Positions 5,887 to 14,226 of a stretch of DNA of 22,923 nt are shown here, in pieces. Origin of the DNA: JAPUDQ01 sp049289035 (GTDB taxonomy: Bacteria > Patescibacteriota > Saccharimonadia > Saccharimonadales > Saccharimonadaceae); assembly GCA_049289035.1 (NCBI GenBank), contig JBAQIV010000042.1:1-22923 (forward strand), in the 5' to 3' direction. The translations under genes and the position numbers were made by a program. Below the pieces are notes generated by a model. It saw only the letters and a program-made list of their open reading frames with translations. It was not told where the DNA came from and searched no databases. How positions within the stretch are numbered: position 1 is the stretch's first letter; every line of letters begins with the position of its first letter.

Positions 5887-7095
5887 TCACGGTTCTCGGT
5901 GGTGAAGCTGTAATATTCGCCAGCGCATATCACGAATCGCATTCATAAAGTACAAGAAGGCGTCATATGGAGAATCATACGGACTGAAATAAGCGTGTAC
6001 GTCACCGTCGCGGAACCATTTGGTGCACATATAGTAGACATGGTCGGACGTCTGTAGTTTGCGCCAATCGTCAATCAGTTGTTTGTCGCCACTATCGAGC
6101 ACGACGTCTTCGAGCTCATACAAACAACGCAGCGCTTCTTGCTGCATGGCGTTACCGAGCCATGCACTTAGGTCGCGCTCGGTGTCGGCCCACGTTACGG
6201 TGTAGGGCATAGATACAACATCACGCGGGGCAAGTTCGGCCGCTTCGCTGACAGTCTTGAAGTCGTACCAGGGGCTCGCATCGATACGTTTGACAAACTC
6301 ACGCATGAAGTTAAATATACCTGTGTCATCCCATTGGTGTTCGCCAAATGTCTCATAATCCATAAACAAGTTTATGACCTGTTCGTCGTCGACCGGTAGC
6401 CAGCCTAAGTATTTATCAACCGTCAACGGCCATTCTGCCCAGCCGCGGTTTGAAAAGCGAAAGGCAATATCGTCACTCAAACGATAGTTTTTAAGCAGCA
6501 ACCGTATATTGCTGGTCTGCGGTGGCCGATACACGTAGTTTGGACTGCGCCAGCCAAGTACAGGGTCCCAGCCTTCGGCGAGCACGGCTTTATAACCGGC
6601 ATCGTCGGCCCAGGCGCCGATCTCGTTATAATACGCAAGCTCGGTATTGCGAAACGCTTGCGGCGTCACGTCAAAGAGTTGTTTGATTTTTTGAGTGTGC
6701 ATGTCGACTTGAGCTTCAAACTCCTTGCGACTGTAGAAAAATGCTAGGCTATGATGATACGTTTCGGCAACAATATCAACTCGCCCTGTTGCGACAAGTT
6801 TTTTAAACCCGTCAAGTAACTCTGGTGCCCATGCTTCACACTGTTCTATGAATGTACCAGTAATGCTCATGCTGACGCGAAAATCCGGGTACGTCTCCAG
6901 TAATTCCAACAGCATAGCATTGGTTGGGCCGTACGATTTTAAGGCAACTTTTTTGAGAATCGTCTGATTACGCGCACTGTCTTTAGCCCGTTCGTCAGAG
7001 AAATAGTCATGCTCATACCCAGCTTTGAAGATGCTGTAGGGCGATATGCGATACGGCTGGTGAACATGAAGGTAGAGGACAACTGATTTTTTCAT
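5887..7095 (-). CDS. GH57 family alpha-glucan enzyme
   Basis: 402 aa, a GH57 catalytic domain over most of the length. The conserved regions are visible in order: HVHQPYR (10-16), VAETYHHSLAFF (109-120), FRNTELAYY (148-156) with probable nucleophile Glu152, and FMDYETFGEHQW (244-255) with probable acid/base Asp246. The family contains alpha-amylases, 4-alpha-glucanotransferases and branching enzymes using a retaining mechanism; which of these applies cannot be told. No signal peptide is seen, so it should act on a cytoplasmic glucan. Its ATG overlaps the stop of the upstream glycosyltransferase (ATGA), and the pair suggests synthesis and trimming of a glycogen-like polymer. Confidence 0.92.
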   Translation of the reverse strand: MKKSVVLYLHVHQPYRISPYSIFKAGYEHDYFSDERAKDSARNQTILKKVALKSYGPTNAMLLELLETYPDFRVSMSITGTFIEQCEAWAPELLDGFKKLVATGRVDIVAETYHHSLAFFYSRKEFEAQVDMHTQKIKQLFDVTPQAFRNTELAYYNEIGAWADDAGYKAVLAEGWDPVLGWRSPNYVYRPPQTSNIRLLLKNYRLSDDIAFRFSNRGWAEWPLTVDKYLGWLPVDDEQVINLFMDYETFGEHQWDDTGIFNFMREFVKRIDASPWYDFKTVSEAAELAPRDVVSMPYTVTWADTERDLSAWLGNAMQQEALRCLYELEDVVLDSGDKQLIDDWRKLQTSDHVYYMCTKWFRDGDVHAYFSPYDSPYDAFLYFMNAIRDMRWRILQLHHREP

Positions 7096-8270
7096 GCCGC
7101 TATACCTACCTTGGTATATTGATCTATAAACCGATCAGCCAGTGTATTCCATGATTTACCGCGCATTTCTTCAACCGCATTGGCTTTTAGGTGGGCAGCG
7201 AGTGACTGCGACGAGGCGAGGTTGATGAGCATATCGGCCAAACGATCTTCGTCCCAGTAATCATATTTCATGCCGTTGCGGATAACTTCACTCGCACCAC
7301 TTTGTTTGGTCATGACCACGGCTGTACCATGAGCGGCTGCTTCGAGTGCGGTTATGCCAAATGGTTCACTAACAGAGCTCATCACAAACACGTCGGAAAT
7401 TGCAAAGACGTCGCGCCACTGTTTGCCGCGCACAAACCCAGTAAATAGCACCTTGTCGGCAATGCCAAGTTCGGCGCTTAGTTCGATGAGCTCGTCGCGC
7501 TGCTCGCCGTCGCCAGCTACAATGAAGACAAACCGGCCCAGACGATGAGCCGCTTTCGCTGCCGCTCGCATGAAGTTAATCAGGCCCTTTTGTACTGTGA
7601 GACGATTGACAACACTCACGACACAATAGCCCTCGGCCTTCATGGCCTGGGCATAGCGATAGGTTGCGCCGTCGACAGTTTCGGCAAAGTCGGTGTAATC
7701 AATGGTGTTATGTACCACTTCTATTTTTTCACTTGGGATATGGTATTTCTCAGATATGATGTCCTTTTGGATCTGGCTGATGGCAATGATGCGATCTGCC
7801 ATAAGCAGTCCCATCTGTTCGATGTCATGGATCATGGGATTGCCGGTTTGTCCCCCAGCGCGATCGTATTCGGTAGCATGAACGTGTGCTATAAGGGGCC
7901 GTTTGACAGCTTGCTGCACCGCCACACCAGCTCGCAGCGTTAACCAGTCATGGGCATGAATGGCATGAGGCGGGTGTTTTTTGGCATGACGCACGGCGGT
8001 ACGTATGTAGTGGTCTTGAATCTCTTGCATCTCAGAGCTGTCGCCATACCAGCTATCGTATACCCAGGTACCATCACCTTTGACGGGTACACGCTTGCTT
8101 GTACTGACAATACGCATAAAATCAGTTCCTGGATGCTCAGCGCTATAGGGCAGCACAAAATCAATAGCAACCCCGCGGCCAGCAAGTGCTCTGGCCATCT
8201 GGTAGCAGACGACGCCCATCCCTCCAGCATTGTGCGGCGGTAATTCCCACCCTAACATCAATATCCGCAT
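7092..8270 (-). CDS. GT4 family glycosyltransferase, glycogen-synthase-like
   Basis: 392 aa with a GT-B fold. The N-terminal domain starts MRILMLGWELPPHNAGGMG (Gly16-Gly17 loop for the nucleotide sugar) and contains HAHDWL (105-110). The C-terminal domain has the R223/K228 region (RLTVQKGL) and the E-x7-E motif SEPFGITALE (Glu302, Glu310) typical of retaining GT4 and GT5 enzymes. The start resembles that of bacterial and archaeal glycogen synthases. The downstream GH57 enzyme, coupled by an ATGA overlap, supports a role in alpha-glucan synthesis from an NDP-glucose donor. A surface-polysaccharide transferase is the alternative. It is first in a three-gene operon with its own promoter. Confidence 0.88.
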   Translation of the reverse strand: MRILMLGWELPPHNAGGMGVVCYQMARALAGRGVAIDFVLPYSAEHPGTDFMRIVSTSKRVPVKGDGTWVYDSWYGDSSEMQEIQDHYIRTAVRHAKKHPPHAIHAHDWLTLRAGVAVQQAVKRPLIAHVHATEYDRAGGQTGNPMIHDIEQMGLLMADRIIAISQIQKDIISEKYHIPSEKIEVVHNTIDYTDFAETVDGATYRYAQAMKAEGYCVVSVVNRLTVQKGLINFMRAAAKAAHRLGRFVFIVAGDGEQRDELIELSAELGIADKVLFTGFVRGKQWRDVFAISDVFVMSSVSEPFGITALEAAAHGTAVVMTKQSGASEVIRNGMKYDYWDEDRLADMLINLASSQSLAAHLKANAVEEMRGKSWNTLADRFIDQYTKVGIAA

Positions 8271-8312
8271 CTGGTGACTGTTCTTTCGGTGATATTTTTA
8301 CTTCTACTACCT

Positions 8313-8341
8313 AGTATAGTCCGCTGCTAACTGATGTGCAA
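8313..8341 (-). promoter_or_regulatory. Promoter of the GT4-GH57 operon
   Basis: On the minus strand TTGCAC (8341-8336), exactly 17 nt, then TATACT (8318-8313). It is one of the best sigma70-type matches in the window. The predicted start near 8306 leaves a leader of about 35 nt, the longest deduced here, with only a weak purine-rich site before the ATG. It lies directly behind the stop of the NDH-2 gene. Confidence 0.7.
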
Positions 8342-8346
8342 TACTT

Positions 8347-9525
8347 CTAATGGTTTTTTTGACAGACCGGGCAGTCATCCTCAGCAATTGATTCAGCTTG
8401 CCATGCAGAGATTGCCAGCCGTAGCGGCAATATGTCGTGATACCCGATGATATCGGCACAGCGACGAATCACATGACCAATCCATCCATGTATACGGATC
8501 GTTTTCCATTCGAGTAATGCCCAGTTTTTACCGACCGGTATAACAACTGGCGGCTGATAGGGTCGGTATGGTTTCCTCGCGCCGCCTCGCTGTTGCAGGC
8601 GAATATCGCGCGCTACAAACACCGCGTCGTGCAGCGCCGTTTGAGCGAGGCCCGAATACGGAGTAAAGGCATTGTCGCCGATGACATAGGTGTGGCGGTT
8701 AGTCATGAGATGCTCATCGACCACAACTCGATGGGTTGGACTAAGCTGAAAATACTCAGCGTGCTGTTCAAAAAACGGATGGTTGGCGACGCCAGACGTC
8801 CAGACAACCGTTTTGGTTGGCAAAGACCGGCCGTTGACTGAAACTTCATCGTCGTCTTGCCATTCAACCTTTTCCTTCGTCATGACCGTCACGCCAGTGT
8901 CGCGAAGACGTCGAGTGACCAGATGACTAGCCGCTTCACTCATGCGCGGTAGTATACGCGGAGCTGCTTCAACGAGTCGTATGCGTATACGGCTATGACG
9001 AATGCTATGAGCGCGTGCAATGTGGTCAATGTATTGGGCCAGCGATGATGCCAGCTCGACGCCTGTTGGGCCAGCACCGACAACTACATAGTGTTTGTCG
9101 AGGCGGCGTTCGGACGTCAATTCGTCATGGAGGTGTCGCCGAAAACGATGGACTTCTTCGCTCGATTTGATGCCAAAACTATAGCGCTCAAGGCCTTGTA
9201 TGCCAAAATAACTCGTCACAACACCAAGTGCAAAAACCACCCGGTCATAGGAGTAGTCGCGTTGTTTGCCGCTGACAATACGCCGCGTCGGGTCGTATCC
9301 CGTAATTGTGTCATGGACAACCTGCACCGACGTACCGGCAAATATTTCGCTGAGCGGTACAAATGATTGGCGCTGTGCACCGCCAGTCGCGACGGCATAC
9401 AGGGCAGGGTAATACACGAAGTGATCACGATCTGATATAAGTGTGACGCGCACATGACGCTGACGAGCCAGCAAAAGTGCCGTTTTGACGCCAGCAAAGC
9501 CGCCACCGACAATAACAATATTCAC
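8347..9525 (-). CDS. Type II NADH:quinone dehydrogenase (NDH-2)
   Basis: 392 aa, GTG start with GGAG 9 nt upstream. The FAD site is GGGFAGVKTA (7-16), the NAD(P)H site is VVVGAGPTGVELA near residue 148, and the second FAD-contact segment TYVIGDNAF is near residue 300, so both Rossmann folds are complete. NDH-2 oxidises NADH and passes electrons to membrane quinone without pumping protons. The C-terminal region carries amphipathic stretches suited to monotopic membrane contact and ends in an unusual CPVCQKNH tail. It is divergent from the bo3 oxidase operon with 73 bp between, so the two probably form one NADH-to-oxygen chain. The NDH-2 role rests on context; other FAD-dependent oxidoreductases share these folds. 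Confidence 0.88.
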   Translation of the reverse strand: MNIVIVGGGFAGVKTALLLARQRHVRVTLISDRDHFVYYPALYAVATGGAQRQSFVPLSEIFAGTSVQVVHDTITGYDPTRRIVSGKQRDYSYDRVVFALGVVTSYFGIQGLERYSFGIKSSEEVHRFRRHLHDELTSERRLDKHYVVVGAGPTGVELASSLAQYIDHIARAHSIRHSRIRIRLVEAAPRILPRMSEAASHLVTRRLRDTGVTVMTKEKVEWQDDDEVSVNGRSLPTKTVVWTSGVANHPFFEQHAEYFQLSPTHRVVVDEHLMTNRHTYVIGDNAFTPYSGLAQTALHDAVFVARDIRLQQRGGARKPYRPYQPPVVIPVGKNWALLEWKTIRIHGWIGHVIRRCADIIGYHDILPLRLAISAWQAESIAEDDCPVCQKNH

Positions 9526-9582
9526 CTAACGTTGCTCCGCATAAACAGTCATGCTTAAATGCTAGCAGATAACGCGAGCGTA

Positions 9583-9591
9583 TGCTACAGT
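9583..9591 (+). promoter_or_regulatory. Extended -10 promoter of the cyo operon
   Basis: TGCTACAGT (hexamer TACAGT 9586-9591) is followed 7 nt later by the cyoA ATG, implying a leaderless operon mRNA. No -35 match at the 17-nt spacing. The 73-bp gap also has to hold the minus-strand promoter of NDH-2, which I could not fix. Confidence 0.5.
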
Positions 9592-9598
9592 CATAAGC

Positions 9599-10483
9599 AT
9601 GAAGGGAAGACATGGGCTGGTTATCGCGATTATTGTTGGCGTCGTCGGTAGTCTCGCGTATGCCTTGAGCCAATTCGTACATAACCCTGTCGTGCTTGAT
9701 CCCAAAGGTAGCGTCGGGGTGCAACAACGCGATCTGTTACTGCTTGCCACGCTGATTATGCTTATCGTCGTAGTGCCGGTCTTTGCTTTGACGGCGTATA
9801 TTGCACGGCAGTATCGTGCCAGCAATAAAAAAGCGACGTATACGCCACGAGCCGATGCCAGCCGCGCACTAGAAATTCTCTGGTGGGGTATTCCGATTGT
9901 CATTGTGGGTATTTTGTCGGTCATCGCCTGGCAGACGTCGCATACGCTTGACCCATTTCGGCCTATCGGCCACGACGCGCCATATCGGGTGCGGGTAATT
10001 GCGCTAGAGTGGAAGTGGTTATTTCTCTATCCTGATTACAAAACAGCATCGGTCAATGAACTCGTCATACCAGTTGGACGAACAGTAGCTTTTGATATTG
10101 CCTCAGACGCACCCATGAATTCATTTTGGATACCCGAACTGGGCGGCCAAATCTATGCGATGGCTGGCATGAGCACGCAACTTCACTTGGTTGCCGACAA
10201 GGCTGGGCAATACCAGGGTGTCTCATCAAACCTCAGCGGTGATGGGTTTGCCGATATGAAGTTTATCGCTCGCGCTATGAATGAAGCTGACCTAACATCG
10301 TGGCACTATACAGCTGCCGTGTCAGACAACCACTTGTCTATGAGTAGTTATGAGCTGTTGGCTCGGCCATCCACGGTGGCTCAGCCCGTAACCTATCGTC
10401 TCGATGAACCGGAGTTGTACCAGATGGTAATCGATAAATACGGCCTGCCGCATAGCACAATGGCCGGGGAGGGTAGCTACTAA
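9599..10483 (+). CDS. cyoA: Cytochrome bo3 quinol oxidase subunit II
   Basis: 294 aa. An N-terminal hydrophobic segment (residues 7-24) and a second one (about 46-67) anchor a periplasm-facing cupredoxin domain. Motifs match quinol-oxidase subunit II: EWKWLFLYPD, then NSFWIPELGGQIYAMAGM and YQGVSSNLSGDGFADMKF. The CuA cysteine and histidine ligands of cytochrome c oxidases are absent, as expected of a quinol oxidase. No lipobox cysteine follows the first segment, unlike E. coli CyoA. It is first of five tightly overlapping genes; the cyoB start shares one base with its stop (TAATG). Confidence 0.95.
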   Translation: MKGRHGLVIAIIVGVVGSLAYALSQFVHNPVVLDPKGSVGVQQRDLLLLATLIMLIVVVPVFALTAYIARQYRASNKKATYTPRADASRALEILWWGIPIVIVGILSVIAWQTSHTLDPFRPIGHDAPYRVRVIALEWKWLFLYPDYKTASVNELVIPVGRTVAFDIASDAPMNSFWIPELGGQIYAMAGMSTQLHLVADKAGQYQGVSSNLSGDGFADMKFIARAMNEADLTSWHYTAAVSDNHLSMSSYELLARPSTVAQPVTYRLDEPELYQMVIDKYGLPHSTMAGEGSY

Positions 10484-12426
10484 TGTTCGGCCGTATGACA
10501 CTTGAAGCGTTTCCACACAATCCGATTATGATCGGTGGAGCACTCGGCATTGTTGGGGGGCTCGTGGCCGTTATTGCCCTCATTACCTACCTCAAGCGAT
10601 GGACATGGCTCTATCATACCTATTTGACAAGTCTTGATGCTAAAAAAATCGGCATTATGTACATTGTCGTCGCTATTGTCATGCTGCTGCGTGGTGCAGG
10701 CGATGCACTGATGTTGCGCTCACAACAGGCGATTGCGGCCGGCAACAGCGGGTTTCTCGACGCCAATCATTTTCAGCAAATATTTACGGCGCACGGCACC
10801 ATCATGATATTTTTCGTGGCAATGGGCCTAATGTTTGGCATCATCAACCTGGTGCTGCCGCTTATGCTCGGTGCTCGTGACGTGGCGTTTCCGTTTCTCA
10901 ACTCGGTTAGTTTTTGGTTGTTTTTTGCTGGCATGGCGCTTATGAATGTGTCGCTGGTGTACGGTGAATTTGCCGCCACTGGCTGGCTGTCGTACCCGCC
11001 GCTGAGTGAGTTGCAATATAGTCCGGGAGTCGGAGTGGATTATTGGTTATGGGCTATACAGATTGCCGGTATTGGCTCAACACTTTCGGCTGTGAACTTT
11101 ATTGCAACTATCTTGCGCAAGCGTGCGCCTGGCATGAGTCTCATGAAGATGCCCATGTTTGCCTGGAGTGTGCTCGGTAGCATGATACTGGTCATGTTTG
11201 CGTTTCCGATTCTTACCGCCACACTGGGGATGCTTGGCCTCGACCGCCTCATGGGTATGCACTTTTTCACGAGCGATTTAGGCGGCAACCCCATGATGTA
11301 CATTAACCTCATTTGGGCGTGGGGTCATCCAGAAGTCTACATTGTCATATTGCCAGCGTTTGGTATGTTTTCTGAGATCGTCAGCACCTTTGCGCGCAAA
11401 CGATTGTTTGGCTACACCAGTATGGTGGTAGCGCTTATGGCGATAGCGTTCTTTAGCTATATTGTTTGGGCGCACCATTTCTTCACCATGGGTGCCGGGG
11501 GCGATGTCAACGCGTTTTTCGGCATAGCGACCATGGTAATTGCCATCCCGACTGGGGTGAAATTGTTTAACTGGCTGTTTACCATGTACCGCGGCAGAAT
11601 TCATTTTACTAGCCCCATGTGGTGGTTTATGGGCTTCGTTGTAACATTTACTATAGGTGGCATGACAGGAGTGCTGCACGCTCTGCCAGCAGTTGACTTT
11701 CAGTTGCACAATAGCTTGTTTTTAGTGGCACATTTCCACAATATGCTGATTGGCGGCGTTGTGTTTGGTTACTTTGCTGGGCTAACCTACTGGTTCCCCA
11801 AGATATTTGGTTTTCGGTTGCATGAAGGCTTGGGTAAAGCTGCGGCACTGGCGTGGATACTGGGATTTGTCGTGGCCTTTACGCCACTGTATGCGCTTGG
11901 TCTCATGGGCGTCACACGACGACTTGATCACTATGATCCGAACCCGGGCTGGCAAGCACTGTTTATTGTGGCGGCAATCGGGCTTGGCATCATCTTGATA
12001 GGCGTGGTATTACAGCTCGCCCAACTAGCATATAGCATCTGGAAGCGCCGTGAGCTCCGCGTTGGGCCCGATCCATGGAATGGTCGAACACTTGAATGGT
12101 CAGTACCATCACCAGCACCAGCGTACAATTTTACGGTCATACCAACCGTAACACAGCGTGATGAATGGTGGGAGCGCAAAGCCGCCAAATACCATGCTCC
12201 ACCTGCCTGCGAAGATTTTTATGAGCCAGTGTCGACGCCAGTTGGTATGATTATCGCCGCCTGCGGATTTATGGCTTGTTTTGCGCTCATCTGGCATATC
12301 TGGTGGTTAGCGCTGGTAATGACTGTTGCTCTCGTCGCCGTTATTGTCCGTCGCGGGCTCGCTACTGACACGGAGCATCTTGTTCGTGGTCAAACCCTCA
12401 TGGACAGCAAAGGAGGAGCCAACTAA
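10483..12426 (+). CDS. cyoB: Cytochrome bo3 quinol oxidase subunit I
   Basis: 647 aa, the catalytic haem-copper subunit, closely similar to E. coli CyoB along its length. Haem b ligands are His104 (TAHG) and His419, the haem o3 ligand is His417 (AHFHN), and CuB ligands are His282, His331 and His332, with Tyr286 for the His-Tyr crosslink. Glu284 (WGHPEVY), GARDVAFPF and RKRLFGY preserve the D- and K-type proton paths. Arg70 and Asp74 (LLRGAGDA) match the quinol-site Arg71 and Asp75 of E. coli. It should therefore reduce oxygen to water and pump protons using ubiquinol or a similar quinol. The gene is fused end to end with cyoA and cyoC by TAATG overlaps. Confidence 0.98.
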   Translation: MFGRMTLEAFPHNPIMIGGALGIVGGLVAVIALITYLKRWTWLYHTYLTSLDAKKIGIMYIVVAIVMLLRGAGDALMLRSQQAIAAGNSGFLDANHFQQIFTAHGTIMIFFVAMGLMFGIINLVLPLMLGARDVAFPFLNSVSFWLFFAGMALMNVSLVYGEFAATGWLSYPPLSELQYSPGVGVDYWLWAIQIAGIGSTLSAVNFIATILRKRAPGMSLMKMPMFAWSVLGSMILVMFAFPILTATLGMLGLDRLMGMHFFTSDLGGNPMMYINLIWAWGHPEVYIVILPAFGMFSEIVSTFARKRLFGYTSMVVALMAIAFFSYIVWAHHFFTMGAGGDVNAFFGIATMVIAIPTGVKLFNWLFTMYRGRIHFTSPMWWFMGFVVTFTIGGMTGVLHALPAVDFQLHNSLFLVAHFHNMLIGGVVFGYFAGLTYWFPKIFGFRLHEGLGKAAALAWILGFVVAFTPLYALGLMGVTRRLDHYDPNPGWQALFIVAAIGLGIILIGVVLQLAQLAYSIWKRRELRVGPDPWNGRTLEWSVPSPAPAYNFTVIPTVTQRDEWWERKAAKYHAPPACEDFYEPVSTPVGMIIAACGFMACFALIWHIWWLALVMTVALVAVIVRRGLATDTEHLVRGQTLMDSKGGAN

Positions 12427-13016
12427 TGTCGCTTACTGCACCTGCTCACGAAAACCAACACACAACCACACTTGGATTTTGGCTATACCTTATGACCGAT
12501 TGCTTACTGTTTGCCTCGCTCTTTGCTACGTATGCAGTCTTGCACGGTCGTACGGCTGGCGGACCATCAAGTTATGAGATATTTGAACTCGCGCCGATAC
12601 TTGTTTCGACAATCTTGCTTTTAACGAGCAGCTTGACCAGCGGGCTGGCGTTGCTGGCAGTACGAGCCCAAAATAAACGTCACGCACTCCGCTGGCTCGC
12701 CGTGACGTTAGTGCTCGGACTTGGTTTTATTGGGCTGGAGATCACGGAATTTGCCACGCTAGTTCACGACGGACATAGTTGGGCGCACAGTGCGTTCTTG
12801 TCGGCCTTCTTTACACTGGTCGGAACGCATGGGCTCCATATAATAGTTGGTCTAGTGTGGGGCAGTGTTTTGTTGTGGGTGATAGCCAGGCGATTTCGTA
12901 CCACACCTCACTTAATTAAAAAAATGACGTTGTTCACGCTATTTTGGCACTTTTTGGACGTCATCTGGATATGTATCTTTACATTTGTCTACCTGATGGG
13001 GAGTATATATTCATGA
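12426..13016 (+). CDS. cyoC: Cytochrome bo3 quinol oxidase subunit III
   Basis: 196 aa with five membrane segments, typical of CyoC: LGFWLYLMTDCLLFASLFATY at the start, ILLLTSSLTSGLALL in the middle and GTHGLHIIVGLVWG later, ending in FWHFLDVIWICIFTFVYL. Subunit III stabilises the oxidase core and its proton uptake. AAAGGAGGAG lies just upstream of its start, which overlaps the cyoB stop by one base. The stop overlaps the cyoD start (ATGA). Confidence 0.96.
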   Translation: MSLTAPAHENQHTTTLGFWLYLMTDCLLFASLFATYAVLHGRTAGGPSSYEIFELAPILVSTILLLTSSLTSGLALLAVRAQNKRHALRWLAVTLVLGLGFIGLEITEFATLVHDGHSWAHSAFLSAFFTLVGTHGLHIIVGLVWGSVLLWVIARRFRTTPHLIKKMTLFTLFWHFLDVIWICIFTFVYLMGSIYS

Positions 13017-13372
13017 AGCCAATCAAGTTAAAACCGCAGTATTCATACATCTTTGGTTACGTGCTAGCACTTATACTTACGCTCAACGCCTACGTGGCTG
13101 CAACACTGCATGTCGGAGCAATGACCTCGGGGCTCATGAACCTGCTTATTGCCCTTGCTGTCGTGCAACTTTTAGTGCAGGTCGTCTATTTCTTGCACCT
13201 TGGCCATGAAGCACGTCCGCGCTGGAATACCATGGCGTTTATTGTGACGGCAATGGTGCTGCTCTTTATCGTGATTGGCTCAATCTGGGTCATGCATAAT
13301 CTCGACTACAATATGATGACGCCCGACATGCAGCAAACCATGATCAATGACGAAGGTCTGCATCACCAGTGA
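13013..13372 (+). CDS. cyoD: Cytochrome bo3 quinol oxidase subunit IV
   Basis: 119 aa from the ATG at 13013, which overlaps the cyoC stop as ATGA; an upstream in-frame ATG at 12944 lies inside cyoC and is not used. Three membrane segments are visible (IFGYVLALILTLNAYVAATL, LLIALAVVQLLVQVVYFLHL and FIVTAMVLLFIVIGSIWVM), as in CyoD. The subunit assists assembly of the CuB site in E. coli. The C-terminus MMTPDMQQTM is characteristic of a short cytoplasmic or periplasmic tail. Confidence 0.94.
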   Translation: MKPIKLKPQYSYIFGYVLALILTLNAYVAATLHVGAMTSGLMNLLIALAVVQLLVQVVYFLHLGHEARPRWNTMAFIVTAMVLLFIVIGSIWVMHNLDYNMMTPDMQQTMINDEGLHHQ

Positions 13373-14226
13373 CCAGGCGCGAGGCATACTATCAGCTAAC
13401 CAAACCAGGTATGGTGTACGGCAATCTGTTGCCAGCCATAACTGGCTTTGCAATGGCAGCCACGACGAATTTTGATATTGTACGGCTACTTAGCATGCTT
13501 ATTGGGTTATGCCTCGTCATGATGTCGAGCTGTGTCGTAAACAATATTACCGATCGTAGACTCGACGCTCAGATGAAACGTACTAAACACCGAGCACTGC
13601 CACTTCATATTGTTCCGCCGAAAGGCGCTGTGTTGTGGGCGTTTTTACTTGGGATTACTGGGCTAATCATATTGCTTTGGAACAGTCCACCCCTCGTGGC
13701 AGTGTTTGCCTCAGTCGGCTGGGTCATGTACGCGCTGGTGTATACCTGGCTCAAGCCTCGTACGCACCTGGCGACAGCAGTTGGGACAATCCCAGGCGCC
13801 GTACCGCCATTGGTCGGGTGGTTTGCCGGCGGGGGTGGGTTTGACATGACAGCGTATATGCTATGTGCGATTTTAGTACTGTGGCAATTTGTACACTTTT
13901 ATACCATAGCTCTCCGCTGTCGCGAGGATTACCATCGTGCCTATGTACCGACATTTACAGAAGTGTATGGCCCTGCTATGACCGCCACCGCTATACGTCT
14001 ATATGGAAGTCTCTATGTCTTGTTGGTAGGCATAATCACCTGGCAATACTTCGATCGCACAGTGTTGACAGTCATGATTGTGGCGAGTCAGTTGCCGTTG
14101 TTTATAGCCGTGTGGAAGCATCACCATGGCATAGATGTCTGGGCTAAGCGTGTCTTTTTCGCATCGCTCATTGCACTGACGTTGTGGGCGTGCCTCACGG
14201 CACTTGCTGCGCTACTGCTCAGCTAA
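13369..14226 (+). CDS. cyoE: Haem O synthase (protohaem IX farnesyltransferase)
   Basis: 285 aa, GTG start overlapping the cyoD stop (GTGA). UbiA-superfamily membrane prenyltransferase with about eight to nine hydrophobic segments. The first prenyl-diphosphate motif is NNITDRRLDAQMKRT and the second acidic site lies in CREDYHRAYVP. LTKPGMVYGNLLPAITGFA near the N-terminus is typical. It converts haem B to haem O for the oxidase encoded just upstream, so the operon supplies its own special cofactor. Haem B itself must come from elsewhere in the genome or from a host. The last 15 bp overlap the convergent gene. Confidence 0.96.
   Translation: MTRREAYYQLTKPGMVYGNLLPAITGFAMAATTNFDIVRLLSMLIGLCLVMMSSCVVNNITDRRLDAQMKRTKHRALPLHIVPPKGAVLWAFLLGITGLIILLWNSPPLVAVFASVGWVMYALVYTWLKPRTHLATAVGTIPGAVPPLVGWFAGGGGFDMTAYMLCAILVLWQFVHFYTIALRCREDYHRAYVPTFTEVYGPAMTATAIRLYGSLYVLLVGIITWQYFDRTVLTVMIVASQLPLFIAVWKHHHGIDVWAKRVFFASLIALTLWACLTALAALLLS

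Noticed and set aside
7092..8270. Plus-strand ORFs opposite the GT4 gene (7545-7943, 7950-8243)
   Set aside because: They are antisense to a gene with intact GT4 motifs and have no recognisable domains or start signals.
11278..11709. 143-aa minus-strand ORF inside cyoB
   Set aside because: It overlaps the most conserved part of CyoB, has no domain, and is best explained as a shadow frame.
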